From assembly GCA_040510075.1 (NCBI GenBank), contig JBEVJT010000266.1, positions 1 to 32,247 on the forward strand: DNA of 32,247 nucleotides, in the 5' to 3' direction. A model generated the notes under the pieces. That model ran no database searches, was not told where the DNA came from, and saw only the letters and a program-made list of their open reading frames with translations. Below, piece after piece: positions 8,220 through 15,858 of this stretch (positions are counted from its first letter, which is position 1; each line of letters begins with the position of its first letter). Origin of the DNA: VAZQ01 sp040510075. Lineage in GTDB: Bacteria > Pseudomonadota > Alphaproteobacteria > Rhizobiales > Xanthobacteraceae. The translations under genes were made by a program, and so were the position numbers.

Positions 8220-9174
8220 GCCGGTCGAGCTCGCCTTCTGCGCGTTGCTGATCGAGGCGCTGGTCGGTTATCCCGACCGCGTCGCGCGCGCAATCGGGCA
8301 CCCCGTGGTCTGGATCGGCGCTTTGATCGGCATTCTCGACCGGGAGTTCAACCGCGCAAGCATGAGCGAGGCCGCGCGGAGAACGGCGGGCGGGGCGGCC
8401 ATTCTCGTCATCGTCGCGATCAGCGCCGGTGTCGCCTATGCGCTCCAGCGCACGCTCCTGCTCTTGCCCCTTGGTTTCATCCTGCTTGCAATCGTCGCCA
8501 GCACGCTGCTCGCCCAGCGCAGCCTTTATGCCCATGTGGCGCGGGTCGCGCGCGCTCTCGAAGCGCAGGATATCGCCGCCGCGCGCGAAGCCGTATCGCA
8601 CATCGTGGGACGCGACCCGGTACAACTCGATGCAGCCGGAGTCGCGCGCGCCGCGATCGAAAGCCTGGCGGAGAATTTTTCCGATGGCGTGGTCGCGCCT
8701 GCGTTCTGGCTCGCGGTTGCCGGCCTGCCTGGAGGCGCCGCCTACAAGGCCATCAACACGGCAGACAGCATGCTCGGCCATCGCACGGCGCGGCATGAGG
8801 CCTTCGGCGCGGCGTCGGCGCGCGTCGATGATCTTGTGAATCTGCCGGCGTCGCGGCTCTCCGCATTGCTGATCATTGCGGCTGCGGCGTTCACGTCGGG
8901 TGCTTCTGCAACGCGCGCCTGGCGCGCAGTATGGCGCGACGCACGGCACCATCGCTCGCCCAATGCGGGATACCCGGAAGCGGCCGTCGCCGGCGCACTC
9001 GACCTCGCGCTCGCCGGGCCTCGCGTCTATGGCGGCATGCGCGTCGAGGACGCGATCATGGGAGACGGCCGGCGCGACGCCAATGCCGCCGATATTCGCG
9101 CCGCGCTGTCTCTATATATACGCGCCGACGCGCTGCTGATTGCGCTACTCGGGCTGCCGGCGGTTCTGGCTTAG
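8218..9174 (+). CDS. cobD: Adenosylcobinamide-phosphate synthase (CobD/CbiB)
   Basis: This 318-residue integral membrane protein attaches the aminopropanol arm to adenosylcobyric acid. It has several hydrophobic segments (for example residues 60-100 and 220-235) and the family motifs IESLAENFSDGVVAPAFW (about 147-164), YKAINTADSMLGHR and RSPNAGYPEAA. The proposed ATG 8218 is preceded by GAGGA (8210-8214) at a short 3-base spacing. It is divergent from cobC with overlapping start codons. CobC and CobD act on the same step, so divergent pairing makes sense. The stop codon lies inside a 15-bp tandem repeat. Confidence 0.93.
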   Translation: MPVELAFCALLIEALVGYPDRVARAIGHPVVWIGALIGILDREFNRASMSEAARRTAGGAAILVIVAISAGVAYALQRTLLLLPLGFILLAIVASTLLAQRSLYAHVARVARALEAQDIAAAREAVSHIVGRDPVQLDAAGVARAAIESLAENFSDGVVAPAFWLAVAGLPGGAAYKAINTADSMLGHRTARHEAFGAASARVDDLVNLPASRLSALLIIAAAAFTSGASATRAWRAVWRDARHHRSPNAGYPEAAVAGALDLALAGPRVYGGMRVEDAIMGDGRRDANAADIRAALSLYIRADALLIALLGLPAVLA

Positions 9175-9291
9175 TCGATCTTGGCTTAGGCCGTCTTGGT
9201 TTAGATTGGCCAATGCCCCCGCGACCATCAAGCCAGCCACGAAAACGAACATGCTGGGCAACAGCATTGCATCGATTGCGATCTTGAACAT
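9145..9291 (-). CDS. Possible 48-residue single-span membrane protein
   Basis: A minus-strand frame from ATG 9291 reads MFKIAIDAMLLPSMFVFVAG and continues into a short tail with the repeats QDGLSQDRLSQNRR. The first 30 residues look like one membrane helix. The tail is encoded by the 15-bp tandem repeat and overlaps the 3' end of cobD. I do not recognise a family. It may be real or a chance ORF; conservation in related genomes would decide. Confidence 0.25.
   Translation of the reverse strand: MFKIAIDAMLLPSMFVFVAGLMVAGALANLNQDGLSQDRLSQNRRQPE
9164..9208. repeat. Three-copy 15-bp tandem repeat across the cobD stop codon
   Basis: Three adjacent 15-mers are near copies: TTCTGGCTTAGTCGA (9164-9178), TCTTGGCTTAGGCCG (9179-9193) and TCTTGGTTTAGATTG (9194-9208). 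The first contains the cobD TAG stop (9172-9174). Because the unit is a multiple of three, each copy carries a TAG in the same frame as the cobD stop. Confidence 0.7.
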
Positions 9292-9489
9292 GGATTTCCC
9301 CCAACGGCCTCCCTGCCGCGGGTTCCATTCCACTCCTCCGGATCGGCGAAAGCGTGACGACCGGCCGCCGGAATTGGGGCAGTCGAGCGCGGCGGCTTTC
9401 GACGCGAAGCAGACGTGGGTCCGGCGCCAAGAGGTCTGTTCTCGTCGCTGTGCCGTGCGAATTCACGATTTCATCAGCTATATGAAACG

Positions 9490-9528
9490 AAAAAACCCGA
9501 CGAGGCTCACGTTAAGGGCTCCGTCGGG
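9490..9528 (-). terminator. Rho-independent terminator of the Gln-rich small gene
   Basis: On the minus strand the arms CCCGACG and CGTCGGG (9496-9502 with 9522-9528) form a stem with a loop of 19 bases, followed by six T residues (9490-9495 on the plus strand are A). It lies 33 bp past the stop of the gene at 9561-9734. Confidence 0.8.
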
Positions 9529-9560
9529 CTCGACCAAATTACGAATTTGGGTTCTTAGGT

Positions 9561-9734
9561 CTACTTTTGGCCGCCCTGCTGGCCGCCTTTACCGGGGTCC
9601 TGCTGCTGCTGACCGGGCTTCTGCTGCCCGCCGCCCTGCTGCTGCTGTCCCGGCGTTCGCTGGCCACCCTGTTGCTGACCCTGCTTTTGATCGCTGCCTT
9701 GATTGTGCTGAGTATTTTCGTTTGGATTAGTCAT
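9561..9734 (-). CDS. Small Gln/Gly/Pro-rich low-complexity protein
   Basis: This 57-residue hydrophilic protein begins MTNPNENTQHNQGSDQKQGQ and consists almost wholly of Q, G, K and P in repeating blocks (GQQQ, QQGGQ, PGQQQQ). It is expected to be intrinsically disordered. ATG 9734 is preceded by GAGG at 8 bases, a good ribosome-binding site, and the gene is followed by a strong intrinsic terminator, so it looks like a real monocistronic gene. The upstream DNA is AT-rich compared with the neighbours. No catalytic or membrane feature is visible, and I assign no function. Confidence 0.7.
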   Translation of the reverse strand: MTNPNENTQHNQGSDQKQGQQQGGQRTPGQQQQGGGQQKPGQQQQDPGKGGQQGGQK

Positions 9735-9961
9735 TTGAATTACCTCATTGGTGTTGAAAGTCAGCAGCACTTAAGCACGAACTCGCTCATTACAAGCCTG
9801 ACAATAGGCAAACATGATCACAATGATCCGTAATCATGAAGTACGCTTCATGGTAAAACTCCAAGCAATATCGCGCTGGGGCGGTGGAATACGAGAAAGC
9901 GTGAGACGCAGACGGATGACGAAATCCGTGAGTCTCAGAAATCTGAAGCTTGGCGTCCAGC

Positions 9962-10597
9962 CTATGCGCTCGGACTCTCGCTTTTGCGCCATACGGTCGC
10001 GAGCCATGGCTGCTGGTGTCGCGGGAGACCATGCGGCCGGTAATAATGCTGCAATTCGACAAAGCCGGCGTCGCTAAGGTAGTTGCGCCAGGTGTCGAGA
10101 TCGAAGAAACAGCTGTAACGGTCGCCGCTAAAGCCTTCTTCGTTGTCCCCTCTCGGGTTTGAGCAGAACAAGACGCCCCTGGACTTCAGCGTTTTGGCGA
10201 GTTCGAGCAGTACCCTCGGTAACTCCTGGCTAGGTACGTGGAACAGCGACGCATTTGCAAACACGCCGTCGAAGCGATTTTCCGGCAACGCCATTTCTAG
10301 AAAATCCTGGTGGAGAACCTCACATCCGGAATAGGCGCGGGCCATAATTACGAATTCCTTCGATCCGTCCAGACCCACCGCCTCATGCCCCAATGAACGA
10401 AAATAGCGGAGATCTCGACCAGGCCCGCAACCCAGATCAAGTATGGAATAGGGCGGATTGGCTTCTATCGCGTCGAGGAGCGCCGCATAGTTTTGGCTTA
10501 CGTCATGGTCCCGAGTGCCATCCCAGAACGCCTTTGCCAACCGATCGTAATGGGCAAGGGTTACTTCTGAAATATGATGCAGGTGCTCGGCATCCAT
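9962..10597 (-). CDS. Class I SAM-dependent methyltransferase
   Basis: This 211-residue protein has the SAM-binding motif ILDLGCGPGRDLRYF (about 52-66), an acidic strand end AVGLDGSKEF, and FDGVFANASLFHVP (motif IV/post-I region), all typical of Methyltransf_11/25-type enzymes. The start is placed at ATG 10597 (MDAEHLHHISEVTLAHYD); the frame is open for 20 more codons but those residues look unlike the family. The substrate is unknown. Its codons are visibly less GC-biased than the cob genes, and it sits alone between a repeat and a small gene, so it may be a later arrival. Confidence 0.85.
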   Translation of the reverse strand: MDAEHLHHISEVTLAHYDRLAKAFWDGTRDHDVSQNYAALLDAIEANPPYSILDLGCGPGRDLRYFRSLGHEAVGLDGSKEFVIMARAYSGCEVLHQDFLEMALPENRFDGVFANASLFHVPSQELPRVLLELAKTLKSRGVLFCSNPRGDNEEGFSGDRYSCFFDLDTWRNYLSDAGFVELQHYYRPHGLPRHQQPWLATVWRKSESPSA

Positions 10598-10695
10598 CTT
10601 AATTGACCGATTGCTGCGCTCACTTTTTCGATCTCCAGTTCTCACTGATCCTTCCACCCCGAGACAGCGCGACAGAGAGGGATTCTCTTATCTTC

Positions 10696-10816
10696 ATCCG
10701 TCATCCTGAGGCGCTCGGCGCAACGCGCCGAGCCTCGAAGGATGAATGGCCACGGTTTGGGCCGCCATCCTTCGAGGCTCACTCGCTACGCTCGCTCACA
10801 CCTCAGGATGACGGAT
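10696..10816. repeat. Multi-hairpin palindromic repeat (ATCCGTCATCCTGAGG family)
   Basis: The outer arms ATCCGTCATCCTGAGG (10696-10711) and CCTCAGGATGACGGAT (10801-10816) are perfect 16-bp inverted repeats. Inside are a second pair, GCCTCGAAGGATG (10732-10744) and CATCCTTCGAGGC (10766-10778), and a short stem CTCGGCGC/GCGCCGAG. The unit lies between the methyltransferase gene start and the amidase gene end. It resembles intergenic repeats common in Bradyrhizobium-type genomes; copy number elsewhere cannot be seen here. Confidence 0.85.
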
Positions 10817-10851
10817 CGAGGTGGGCATTACCCGCACGACCGGATGGAGCG

Positions 10852-12384
10852 TCAGCCCTGCCAATACGTCGAGGCGCGGCGTGAGCCGAGCGCGAGCTCG
10901 CGCTCGAGAGCGGCCGCAATCCTGAACAGCAACTGCTCCCGGAAATCATTGGCAGTGATCTGAAAGCCGATCGGCATTCCCGACGCGCTGAAGCCGCACG
11001 GCACCGAGAGCGCGGGAAAGCCCGTAAAGCTCACCGGCACCGTGAACTGGCGCACGCCGGCATCGGCCTCCGCATTTTCGCTCATGAGAGGCGCCACATA
11101 CGGCTCCGTCGGCGTCAGAAAGGCATCGACCTCGCCGAACACTTTCCTGATCTCGTCGATTTCCTTCGGCCGCTCTCTGATGGCCGTTTCATAGGTCTCT
11201 TTGCTGATCTTCTCGACTGCGGCGATGTTGGCGTGCACGACCGGACCGAACACCGACTTGTCCGGCGCCGCGCGGTACGTGTCGCCGAAGATCTGATTGA
11301 ACTCGTAGAACAGAATGGTCAGCGGATATTTGAAATCAAGCTTGCCGGTGAACAATGGGATCTTCACGCTCTTGATTTCCGCGCCCATCTTGCCGAAGAG
11401 GTCGACGGAGGCCTGCACGGCCTTAGCGGTATCGGCATCGACGTTGCGATAGGTGAAGTCCTCGACCACACCGAGGCGCAGGCCTTTCACGCCGCCGTTC
11501 AGGTCTGCGGAAAAATCGCCCGCCGGCGCCCGCACCGCGTATTTGTCCTGGGAATCATATTCGGCGATCGCCTGCAGCAGCATCGCCGTGTCGGCGACCG
11601 TGTGTGCCATGGGGCCGATCGTGTCGAAGCTCATTGCGCGCGGAAAAACTCCGCGCACGCTGACGCGCCCATACGAGGGCCGGATGCCGACGAGGCCGCA
11701 CCACGCGGCCGGGCCGCGGATGGAAACACCCGTATCGCTTCCGAGGCCGCCGAGGCAAACCCCCGCCGCAACCGACGCCGCCGTTCCGCTCGAGGAGCCT
11801 CCGGGCCAGCGGTTCACATCCCACGGATTGTGCGTGTCGCCGAAATATTTGTTGCGGCCCGCAACCCCCGCCGCAAACTCGTTCATGTTCGTCTTGGCGA
11901 GCATGATGGCACCGGCGTTTTTGAGCAGAGCAACCACATGGGCATCGCTTTGCGGCACGCGATCCTTGAAGAACTCGGAGCCGACGGTTGTCTTCGTGCC
12001 CGCCGTATCCATGTTGTCCTTGTAGACGATCGGGATGCCATGCAGCGGGCCCCGGGCCTTCCCCTGGGCGAGCTCGGATTCGAGCTGCGCTGCCGTCTTC
12101 AGCGCTTCCTCTTCGGTCAGGGTGATGTACTGATTGAGCTTCGGTTGGAGCTCCTTCGCGCCTTTCAGATAGGACTTCGTCAGCTCGGTTATGCCGAGCG
12201 AGCGGTCGCGAAACCTCTTTTCCGCCTCCGCGATGTTCGCCGGCAGGTCGCCTGGTTTGCTTTGGGCCGTGGCACGCATGGGAAACGCCGGGGAAAATCC
12301 GAGTGCCGCGGAAGCGGCTCCGATGGTGCGAAGAACCTCTCTGCGATCCGCGGAATGATTGCTGTTGGCTCGATCCTTCGCCAT
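10852..12384 (-). CDS. Amidase-signature family amidase with N-terminal twin-arginine-like signal
   Basis: This 510-residue amidase-signature (Ser-cisSer-Lys) hydrolase carries the catalytic Lys122 in HGIPIVYKDNMDTAG, a cis-Ser in GGSSSG (195-200) and the predicted nucleophile Ser221 in GSDTGVSIRGPAA. The usual GSDTGGSIR has Val in place of the second Gly here. The N-terminus has DRREVLRTIGAASAALGF followed by AQS, which looks like a twin-arginine signal and suggests export. ATG 12384 has a strong AGGGAGG site about 6 bases upstream, so longer in-frame starts are rejected. The substrate cannot be predicted. It is a single gene between repeats. Confidence 0.9.
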   Translation of the reverse strand: MAKDRANSNHSADRREVLRTIGAASAALGFSPAFPMRATAQSKPGDLPANIAEAEKRFRDRSLGITELTKSYLKGAKELQPKLNQYITLTEEEALKTAAQLESELAQGKARGPLHGIPIVYKDNMDTAGTKTTVGSEFFKDRVPQSDAHVVALLKNAGAIMLAKTNMNEFAAGVAGRNKYFGDTHNPWDVNRWPGGSSSGTAASVAAGVCLGGLGSDTGVSIRGPAAWCGLVGIRPSYGRVSVRGVFPRAMSFDTIGPMAHTVADTAMLLQAIAEYDSQDKYAVRAPAGDFSADLNGGVKGLRLGVVEDFTYRNVDADTAKAVQASVDLFGKMGAEIKSVKIPLFTGKLDFKYPLTILFYEFNQIFGDTYRAAPDKSVFGPVVHANIAAVEKISKETYETAIRERPKEIDEIRKVFGEVDAFLTPTEPYVAPLMSENAEADAGVRQFTVPVSFTGFPALSVPCGFSASGMPIGFQITANDFREQLLFRIAAALERELALGSRRASTYWQG

Positions 12385-12428
12385 GGATCCCTCCCTCGGA
12401 TGCATGCATTGAATGCCGTAGCGCGAGT

Positions 12429-12464
12429 TTATCCCTCCCACGCAAAGCGGGCGAGGGGGGGAGG
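12429..12464. repeat. Partial copy of the TTATCCTCCCCCGC element arm
   Basis: TTATCCCTCCCACGCAAAGC followed by GGGCGAGGGGGGGAGG resembles the left arm of the elements at 15926 and 16173 (TTATCCTCCCCCGCAAAGCG, then GCGGGGGAGG), with small indels. It lies about 45 bp upstream of the amidase start and has no second arm of this family nearby, so it is a fragment or half copy. Confidence 0.5.
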
Positions 12465-12469
12465 AGTGG

Positions 12470-12605
12470 GTAGGGTGGGCAAAGGCGTGCTCTTGCACGC
12501 CGTGCCCACGTGTCCTGGGGCGTGATGATCAGCAATGCGTGGGCACGGCGCGCACGCGATTTGACCGCGTCGCAAGTGGTGGGAACGCGCCTTTGCCCAC
12601 CCTAC
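12470..12605. repeat. Nested palindromic repeat (GTAGGGTGGGCAAAGGCG family)
   Basis: GTAGGGTGGGCAAAGGCG (12470-12487) and its exact reverse complement (12588-12605) form the outer arms. GCCGTGCCCACG (12499-12510) and CGTGGGCACGGC (12538-12549) form an inner perfect pair. The unit fills the gap between the amidase promoter and the end of cobQ, 6 bp from the cobQ stop, and could act as a transcription end or RNA-stabilising structure. Confidence 0.85.
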
Positions 12606-12611
12606 GGCATT

Positions 12612-14072
12612 TTAGCGCGCCAGATTCCAGATTTGATCGAGGTTGAGATGGGCGGCGAGATGGGCGGCCCAGCGATCGAGGGTGGATTCGATCAGTGCAT
12701 CATAGGCGAATGCGGACGCGCCGGCGCTAAGGCGCGCAAGCCAGGCGGAGCGCTGGCGATCATCGGCAAAGAGCCCGTGCACGTAGGTGCCCATCACGCG
12801 TCCGTCGGCGGAGACCGCGCCTTCCGGCGTTCCGTCGGCACGCCGCGCAAACGAACGCGCGCAGTCTTCGCCCGTCGTTACACCCGTGTGCATCTCGTAG
12901 CCCTCGAAGGGCGCGCCATCGAAGCTCGTGCCTTTGATAGGCTCGAGCGTCTTGTCGCTGCCAAGCACCGTGTCGATTGCGAGAAGCCCCAGGCCCTCGG
13001 CGCTGCCGGTCGGGCCCTCGATGCCTTGCGGATCGCTGATCGTGCGGCCGAGCATCTGATAGCCGCCGCAGATGCCAAATACGGCACCGCCTCGGCGGAC
13101 GTGCGCGGCGATGTCGATGTGAAAACCGGCAGCGCGCAAAGCCGCAAGATCCGCGATGGTCGCCTTCGATCCGGGCAGCACGACGAGGTCCGCATCGCCG
13201 GGAAGTGCCGCTCCGGCGCGAACGCGCACCAGATCGACGTCGGGCTCGGCGACGAGCGGATCGAGATCGTCGAAATTCGCAATGTGCGGGAGCACCGGCA
13301 CGGCAATGCGCACGCGCGCGTGCTGCCTTCTCGGGCTCGCCTGATCGAGCGCGAGCGCATCCTCGGCGGGCAGCAAACGCGCGTCCGGAAAGAAAGGAAC
13401 GAGGCCGAGCGCCGGCCAACCGGTCGCCTCCGCAATACGCGGCATGGCATCGGAAAACAGCGCAGGGTCGCCGCGGAATTTGTTGATGATGAAGCCGCGG
13501 ATCAGCGCCGCATCCTCAGCATCGATCACCATGCGCGTGCCGACGATGCTTGCAATGACGCCTCCGCGCTCGATGTCCGCGACGAGCACGACCGGCACGT
13601 CCGCCGCGCGCGCAAAACCCATATTGGCAATGTCGTTCTTGCGCAGATTGATCTCGGAGGTGCTTCCGGCGCCTTCGACCAGCACGATGTCGGCCGCGTC
13701 GCGCAGCTTCCTGAAACTGTCGAGCACGGCGGGGAGCAGGTCGGGTTTCATTTTCTGATAATCGGCGGCCCTGGCGCTGCCGCGCATGCGGCCCTGCACG
13801 ACGACCTGCGCGCCCACCTCGCTTTGCGGTTTGAGCAGGACCGGGTTCATGTGCACGGTGGCCGGCGTGCGCGCCGCGCGCGCCTGCAGCGCCTGCGCGC
13901 GGCCGATCTCGCCGCCATCCGCCGTGACCGCGGCGTTGTTGGACATGTTCTGCGGTTTGAACGGGCGCACATTGAGCCCGCGGTTCGCAAATGCGCGTGC
14001 AAGCCCTGCCACGATCAACGACTTGCCGACGTCAGAGGCCGTGCCCTGCACCATGAGCGCGCGGGCGCTCAC
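12612..14072 (-). CDS. cobQ: Cobyric acid synthase (CobQ)
   Basis: This 486-residue glutamine-dependent amidotransferase amidates side chains b, d, e and g of adenosylcobyrinate a,c-diamide. The N-terminal dethiobiotin-synthetase-like ATP domain begins ALMVQGTASDVGKS with RPFKPQNMSNNA following. The C-terminal GATase_3 domain has the Cys335 nucleophile in GICGGYQMLG and a late His in GTYVHGLF. Length is normal. The start is GTG at 14072, one base after the cobO stop, so translation is probably coupled. It is the last gene of the minus-strand hupE-cobP-cobO-cobQ run. Confidence 0.96.
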   Translation of the reverse strand: MSARALMVQGTASDVGKSLIVAGLARAFANRGLNVRPFKPQNMSNNAAVTADGGEIGRAQALQARAARTPATVHMNPVLLKPQSEVGAQVVVQGRMRGSARAADYQKMKPDLLPAVLDSFRKLRDAADIVLVEGAGSTSEINLRKNDIANMGFARAADVPVVLVADIERGGVIASIVGTRMVIDAEDAALIRGFIINKFRGDPALFSDAMPRIAEATGWPALGLVPFFPDARLLPAEDALALDQASPRRQHARVRIAVPVLPHIANFDDLDPLVAEPDVDLVRVRAGAALPGDADLVVLPGSKATIADLAALRAAGFHIDIAAHVRRGGAVFGICGGYQMLGRTISDPQGIEGPTGSAEGLGLLAIDTVLGSDKTLEPIKGTSFDGAPFEGYEMHTGVTTGEDCARSFARRADGTPEGAVSADGRVMGTYVHGLFADDRQRSAWLARLSAGASAFAYDALIESTLDRWAAHLAAHLNLDQIWNLAR

Positions 14073-14073
14073 G

Positions 14074-14679
14074 TCAGAACTCGATCCCCGGCTGCGCTTT
14101 TACGCCCGCGGCAAAGTGATGCTTCACCAGCGTCATCTCGGTGACGAGATCGGCCGCGGCAACAAGCTCGGGCTTGGCGTTACGCCCGGTGACGACGACG
14201 TGCAGATCGTTGCGGCGCCCTGAGAGCGTGCCGACGACCTCGGCCAGGTCGAGATATTCGTAGCGCAAGGCGATATTGAGCTCGTCGAGGAGCACCATCG
14301 CGAAGCTCGGATCGGCCATGAGCTCTTTCGCCTTTGTCCAGGCGCGCTCGGCTGCCGCGATATCGCGGGCGCGGTCCTGGGTTTCCCAAGTGAAGCCTTC
14401 GCCCATGGTGTGCCAGGAAACCTGGTCGCCGAAGCGCACGAGCGCATCGCGTTCGGCGCTTTGCCACGCGCCTTTGATGAACTGCACGACGCCGATTTTT
14501 CCGCCGCGGCCGAGCACGCGCAAGGCAAGGCCGAAGGCCGCCGTGGATTTTCCCTTGCCGGTCCCGGTGTGGACGATGAGGAGACCTTTCTCGATCTTCT
14601 TTTCCGCCACCTCGGCGTCCTGCACTGCCTTGCGCTTTTGCATCTTGGCGCGGTGACGCTCGCTCTCGTTTGCAGTCAT
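14074..14679 (-). CDS. cobO: Corrinoid adenosyltransferase (CobO/BtuR type)
   Basis: This 201-residue CobA/BtuR-family ATP:cob(I)yrinic acid a,c-diamide adenosyltransferase transfers the 5'-deoxyadenosyl group to cobalt. The P-loop HTGTGKGKSTAAFGLALR (Walker A GTGKGKS, 39-45) and VVQFIKGAW are diagnostic, as are MVLLDELNIALRY and the C-terminal VKHHFAAGVKAQPGIEF. Length is typical. The start overlaps the cobP stop as ATGA (14676-14679), and cobQ follows after one base. It belongs to the late, adenosylated half of the pathway. Confidence 0.96.
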   Translation of the reverse strand: MTANESERHRAKMQKRKAVQDAEVAEKKIEKGLLIVHTGTGKGKSTAAFGLALRVLGRGGKIGVVQFIKGAWQSAERDALVRFGDQVSWHTMGEGFTWETQDRARDIAAAERAWTKAKELMADPSFAMVLLDELNIALRYEYLDLAEVVGTLSGRRNDLHVVVTGRNAKPELVAAADLVTEMTLVKHHFAAGVKAQPGIEF

Positions 14680-15224
14680 TGCGAATCCTTCACGGTGAGT
14701 GGCAGGCCCGCGACCATCAGGACGACGGTGTGGGCGCGCGCGGCGAGATGCTGATTGAGCCGCCCCTGCAGATCGCGAAAACGGCGCGCCAGCGCATTCT
14801 CGGGCACGATGCCGTATCCGACCTCGTTGGAGACGAGGACGATGTTGCTTGTCCGCCGGTCGAGTGCGGCGTCAAGTGCATCGGTGTCACGCCCGATTTC
14901 CGCATTCGCCAGCATGCGGTTGCTCAGCCAGAGCGTGAGGCAGTCGACAAGCAAAGGTGCATTTTCCGGAAGCGCCGCAAAAGCGCGCGCGAGATCGTGC
15001 TGCGCCTCCAGGGTATGCCAGCCGTCTTCGCGCCGTGCCCGATGCTGCGCAATGCGCTGTGCCATCTCTGCATCGCCCGCGTCGGCGGTCGCGACGTAGA
15101 TCCAGGGCGGCGGCAAGGCGGTGATCAGTCCTTCGGCGTAGCGACTCTTGCCCGAGCGCGCACCACCCAGAACGAGCGTGACGCGTTTATCCTGCTTTGT
15201 TTCCGCTGTCGCTGCCGCGCTCAA
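14676..15224 (-). CDS. cobP: Adenosylcobinamide kinase / adenosylcobinamide-phosphate guanylyltransferase
   Basis: This 182-residue bifunctional CobP/CobU-family enzyme phosphorylates adenosylcobinamide and loads GMP to give AdoCbi-GDP. It shows the P-loop LVLGGARSGKSRYAE (18-32), the segment HRARREDGWHTLEA that carries the GMP-binding histidine region of the family, LLVDCLTLWLSN, and VLVSNEVGYGIVPE. The only plausible start is TTG at 15224; no in-frame ATG or GTG precedes the P-loop. It begins 4 bases after the hupE stop, with AAGG just upstream, so it likely relies on coupling. Confidence 0.93.
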   Translation of the reverse strand: MSAAATAETKQDKRVTLVLGGARSGKSRYAEGLITALPPPWIYVATADAGDAEMAQRIAQHRARREDGWHTLEAQHDLARAFAALPENAPLLVDCLTLWLSNRMLANAEIGRDTDALDAALDRRTSNIVLVSNEVGYGIVPENALARRFRDLQGRLNQHLAARAHTVVLMVAGLPLTVKDSQ

Positions 15225-15228
15225 GACC

Positions 15229-15858
15229 TTAGGCGCCGGGAATCAATCCCATAAGCGTCGCAAGCCCGAGCGCGACAATTGCTACGCCGGCAATCCGCGC
15301 GCCGTATGCGTCGGTGCGTGCGCCGGCCGCGCGCGCGATGATTGCGGCGGCGATCACCAGTGCCGTCTGAACGATGACCAGGCCGATCAGATAAGCAGCG
15401 ATGGGCGTACGTTCCGCACCAAAAATGGATTCGCCGAATGCGTAGCCGTGAAAGAAACCTGCCACGGCGAACAATCCCGCCCAAGCGAGCAAGGGCAGCG
15501 GTCGCCCGAGTACGATAAGCCCGCCCGCGACAAGCACCGAAAGGCCTACGATGAACTCGCTCGCCGGAATGCTCAATCCGCTCACGTGCGTCGCAACGCC
15601 GATGGCCATCGTGATCACATAGAGCGCGGGCAATGCGAGACTGAGCCCGGCCGCGCCGACGATGATGCCGACTGCGATCAGGAAAGCGAGGTGATCCGGT
15701 CCGATGACCGGATGGGCCAGCCCTGACAAGAGGCCTTCCATGAAAGTAGCCGGTGTCCTTCCGCCCATGACGTGGTGCGCGAAGGCCGGGGTCGCCGCGA
15801 GGACTGCGAGGAGGGAAAACACGGCGGCACGAATTGGACGCAGCAGAGCAGGATGCAT
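15229..15858 (-). CDS. hupE: HupE/UreJ-family protein, probable cobalt (or nickel) transporter
   Basis: This 209-residue membrane protein has a cleavable N-terminal signal (LLAVLAATPAFA, then HH) followed by the HupE/UreJ signature HPVIGPDHLAFLIAVGI and about six hydrophobic helices; FFHGYAFGES is a second family motif. HupE/UreJ proteins carry Ni2+ or Co2+. The absence of hydrogenase or urease genes and its place directly ahead of cobP make cobalt the likely substrate; that is inference from context. ATG 15858 (MHPALLRP) is chosen over a start 9 codons upstream because it gives a standard signal peptide. No B12 riboswitch is visible upstream on this strand. Confidence 0.85.
   Translation of the reverse strand: MHPALLRPIRAAVFSLLAVLAATPAFAHHVMGGRTPATFMEGLLSGLAHPVIGPDHLAFLIAVGIIVGAAGLSLALPALYVITMAIGVATHVSGLSIPASEFIVGLSVLVAGGLIVLGRPLPLLAWAGLFAVAGFFHGYAFGESIFGAERTPIAAYLIGLVIVQTALVIAAAIIARAAGARTDAYGARIAGVAIVALGLATLMGLIPGA

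Noticed and set aside
12510..14144. A 544-codon plus-strand open frame opposite cobQ
   Set aside because: It is antisense to cobQ, whose domains and catalytic Cys are clear; the translated sequence is rich in Arg/Ala/Gly with no motif.
15229..15858. HupE as a hydrogenase accessory protein
   Set aside because: No hydrogenase genes are near; the protein is directly followed by cobP-cobO-cobQ, which favours a cobalt role.
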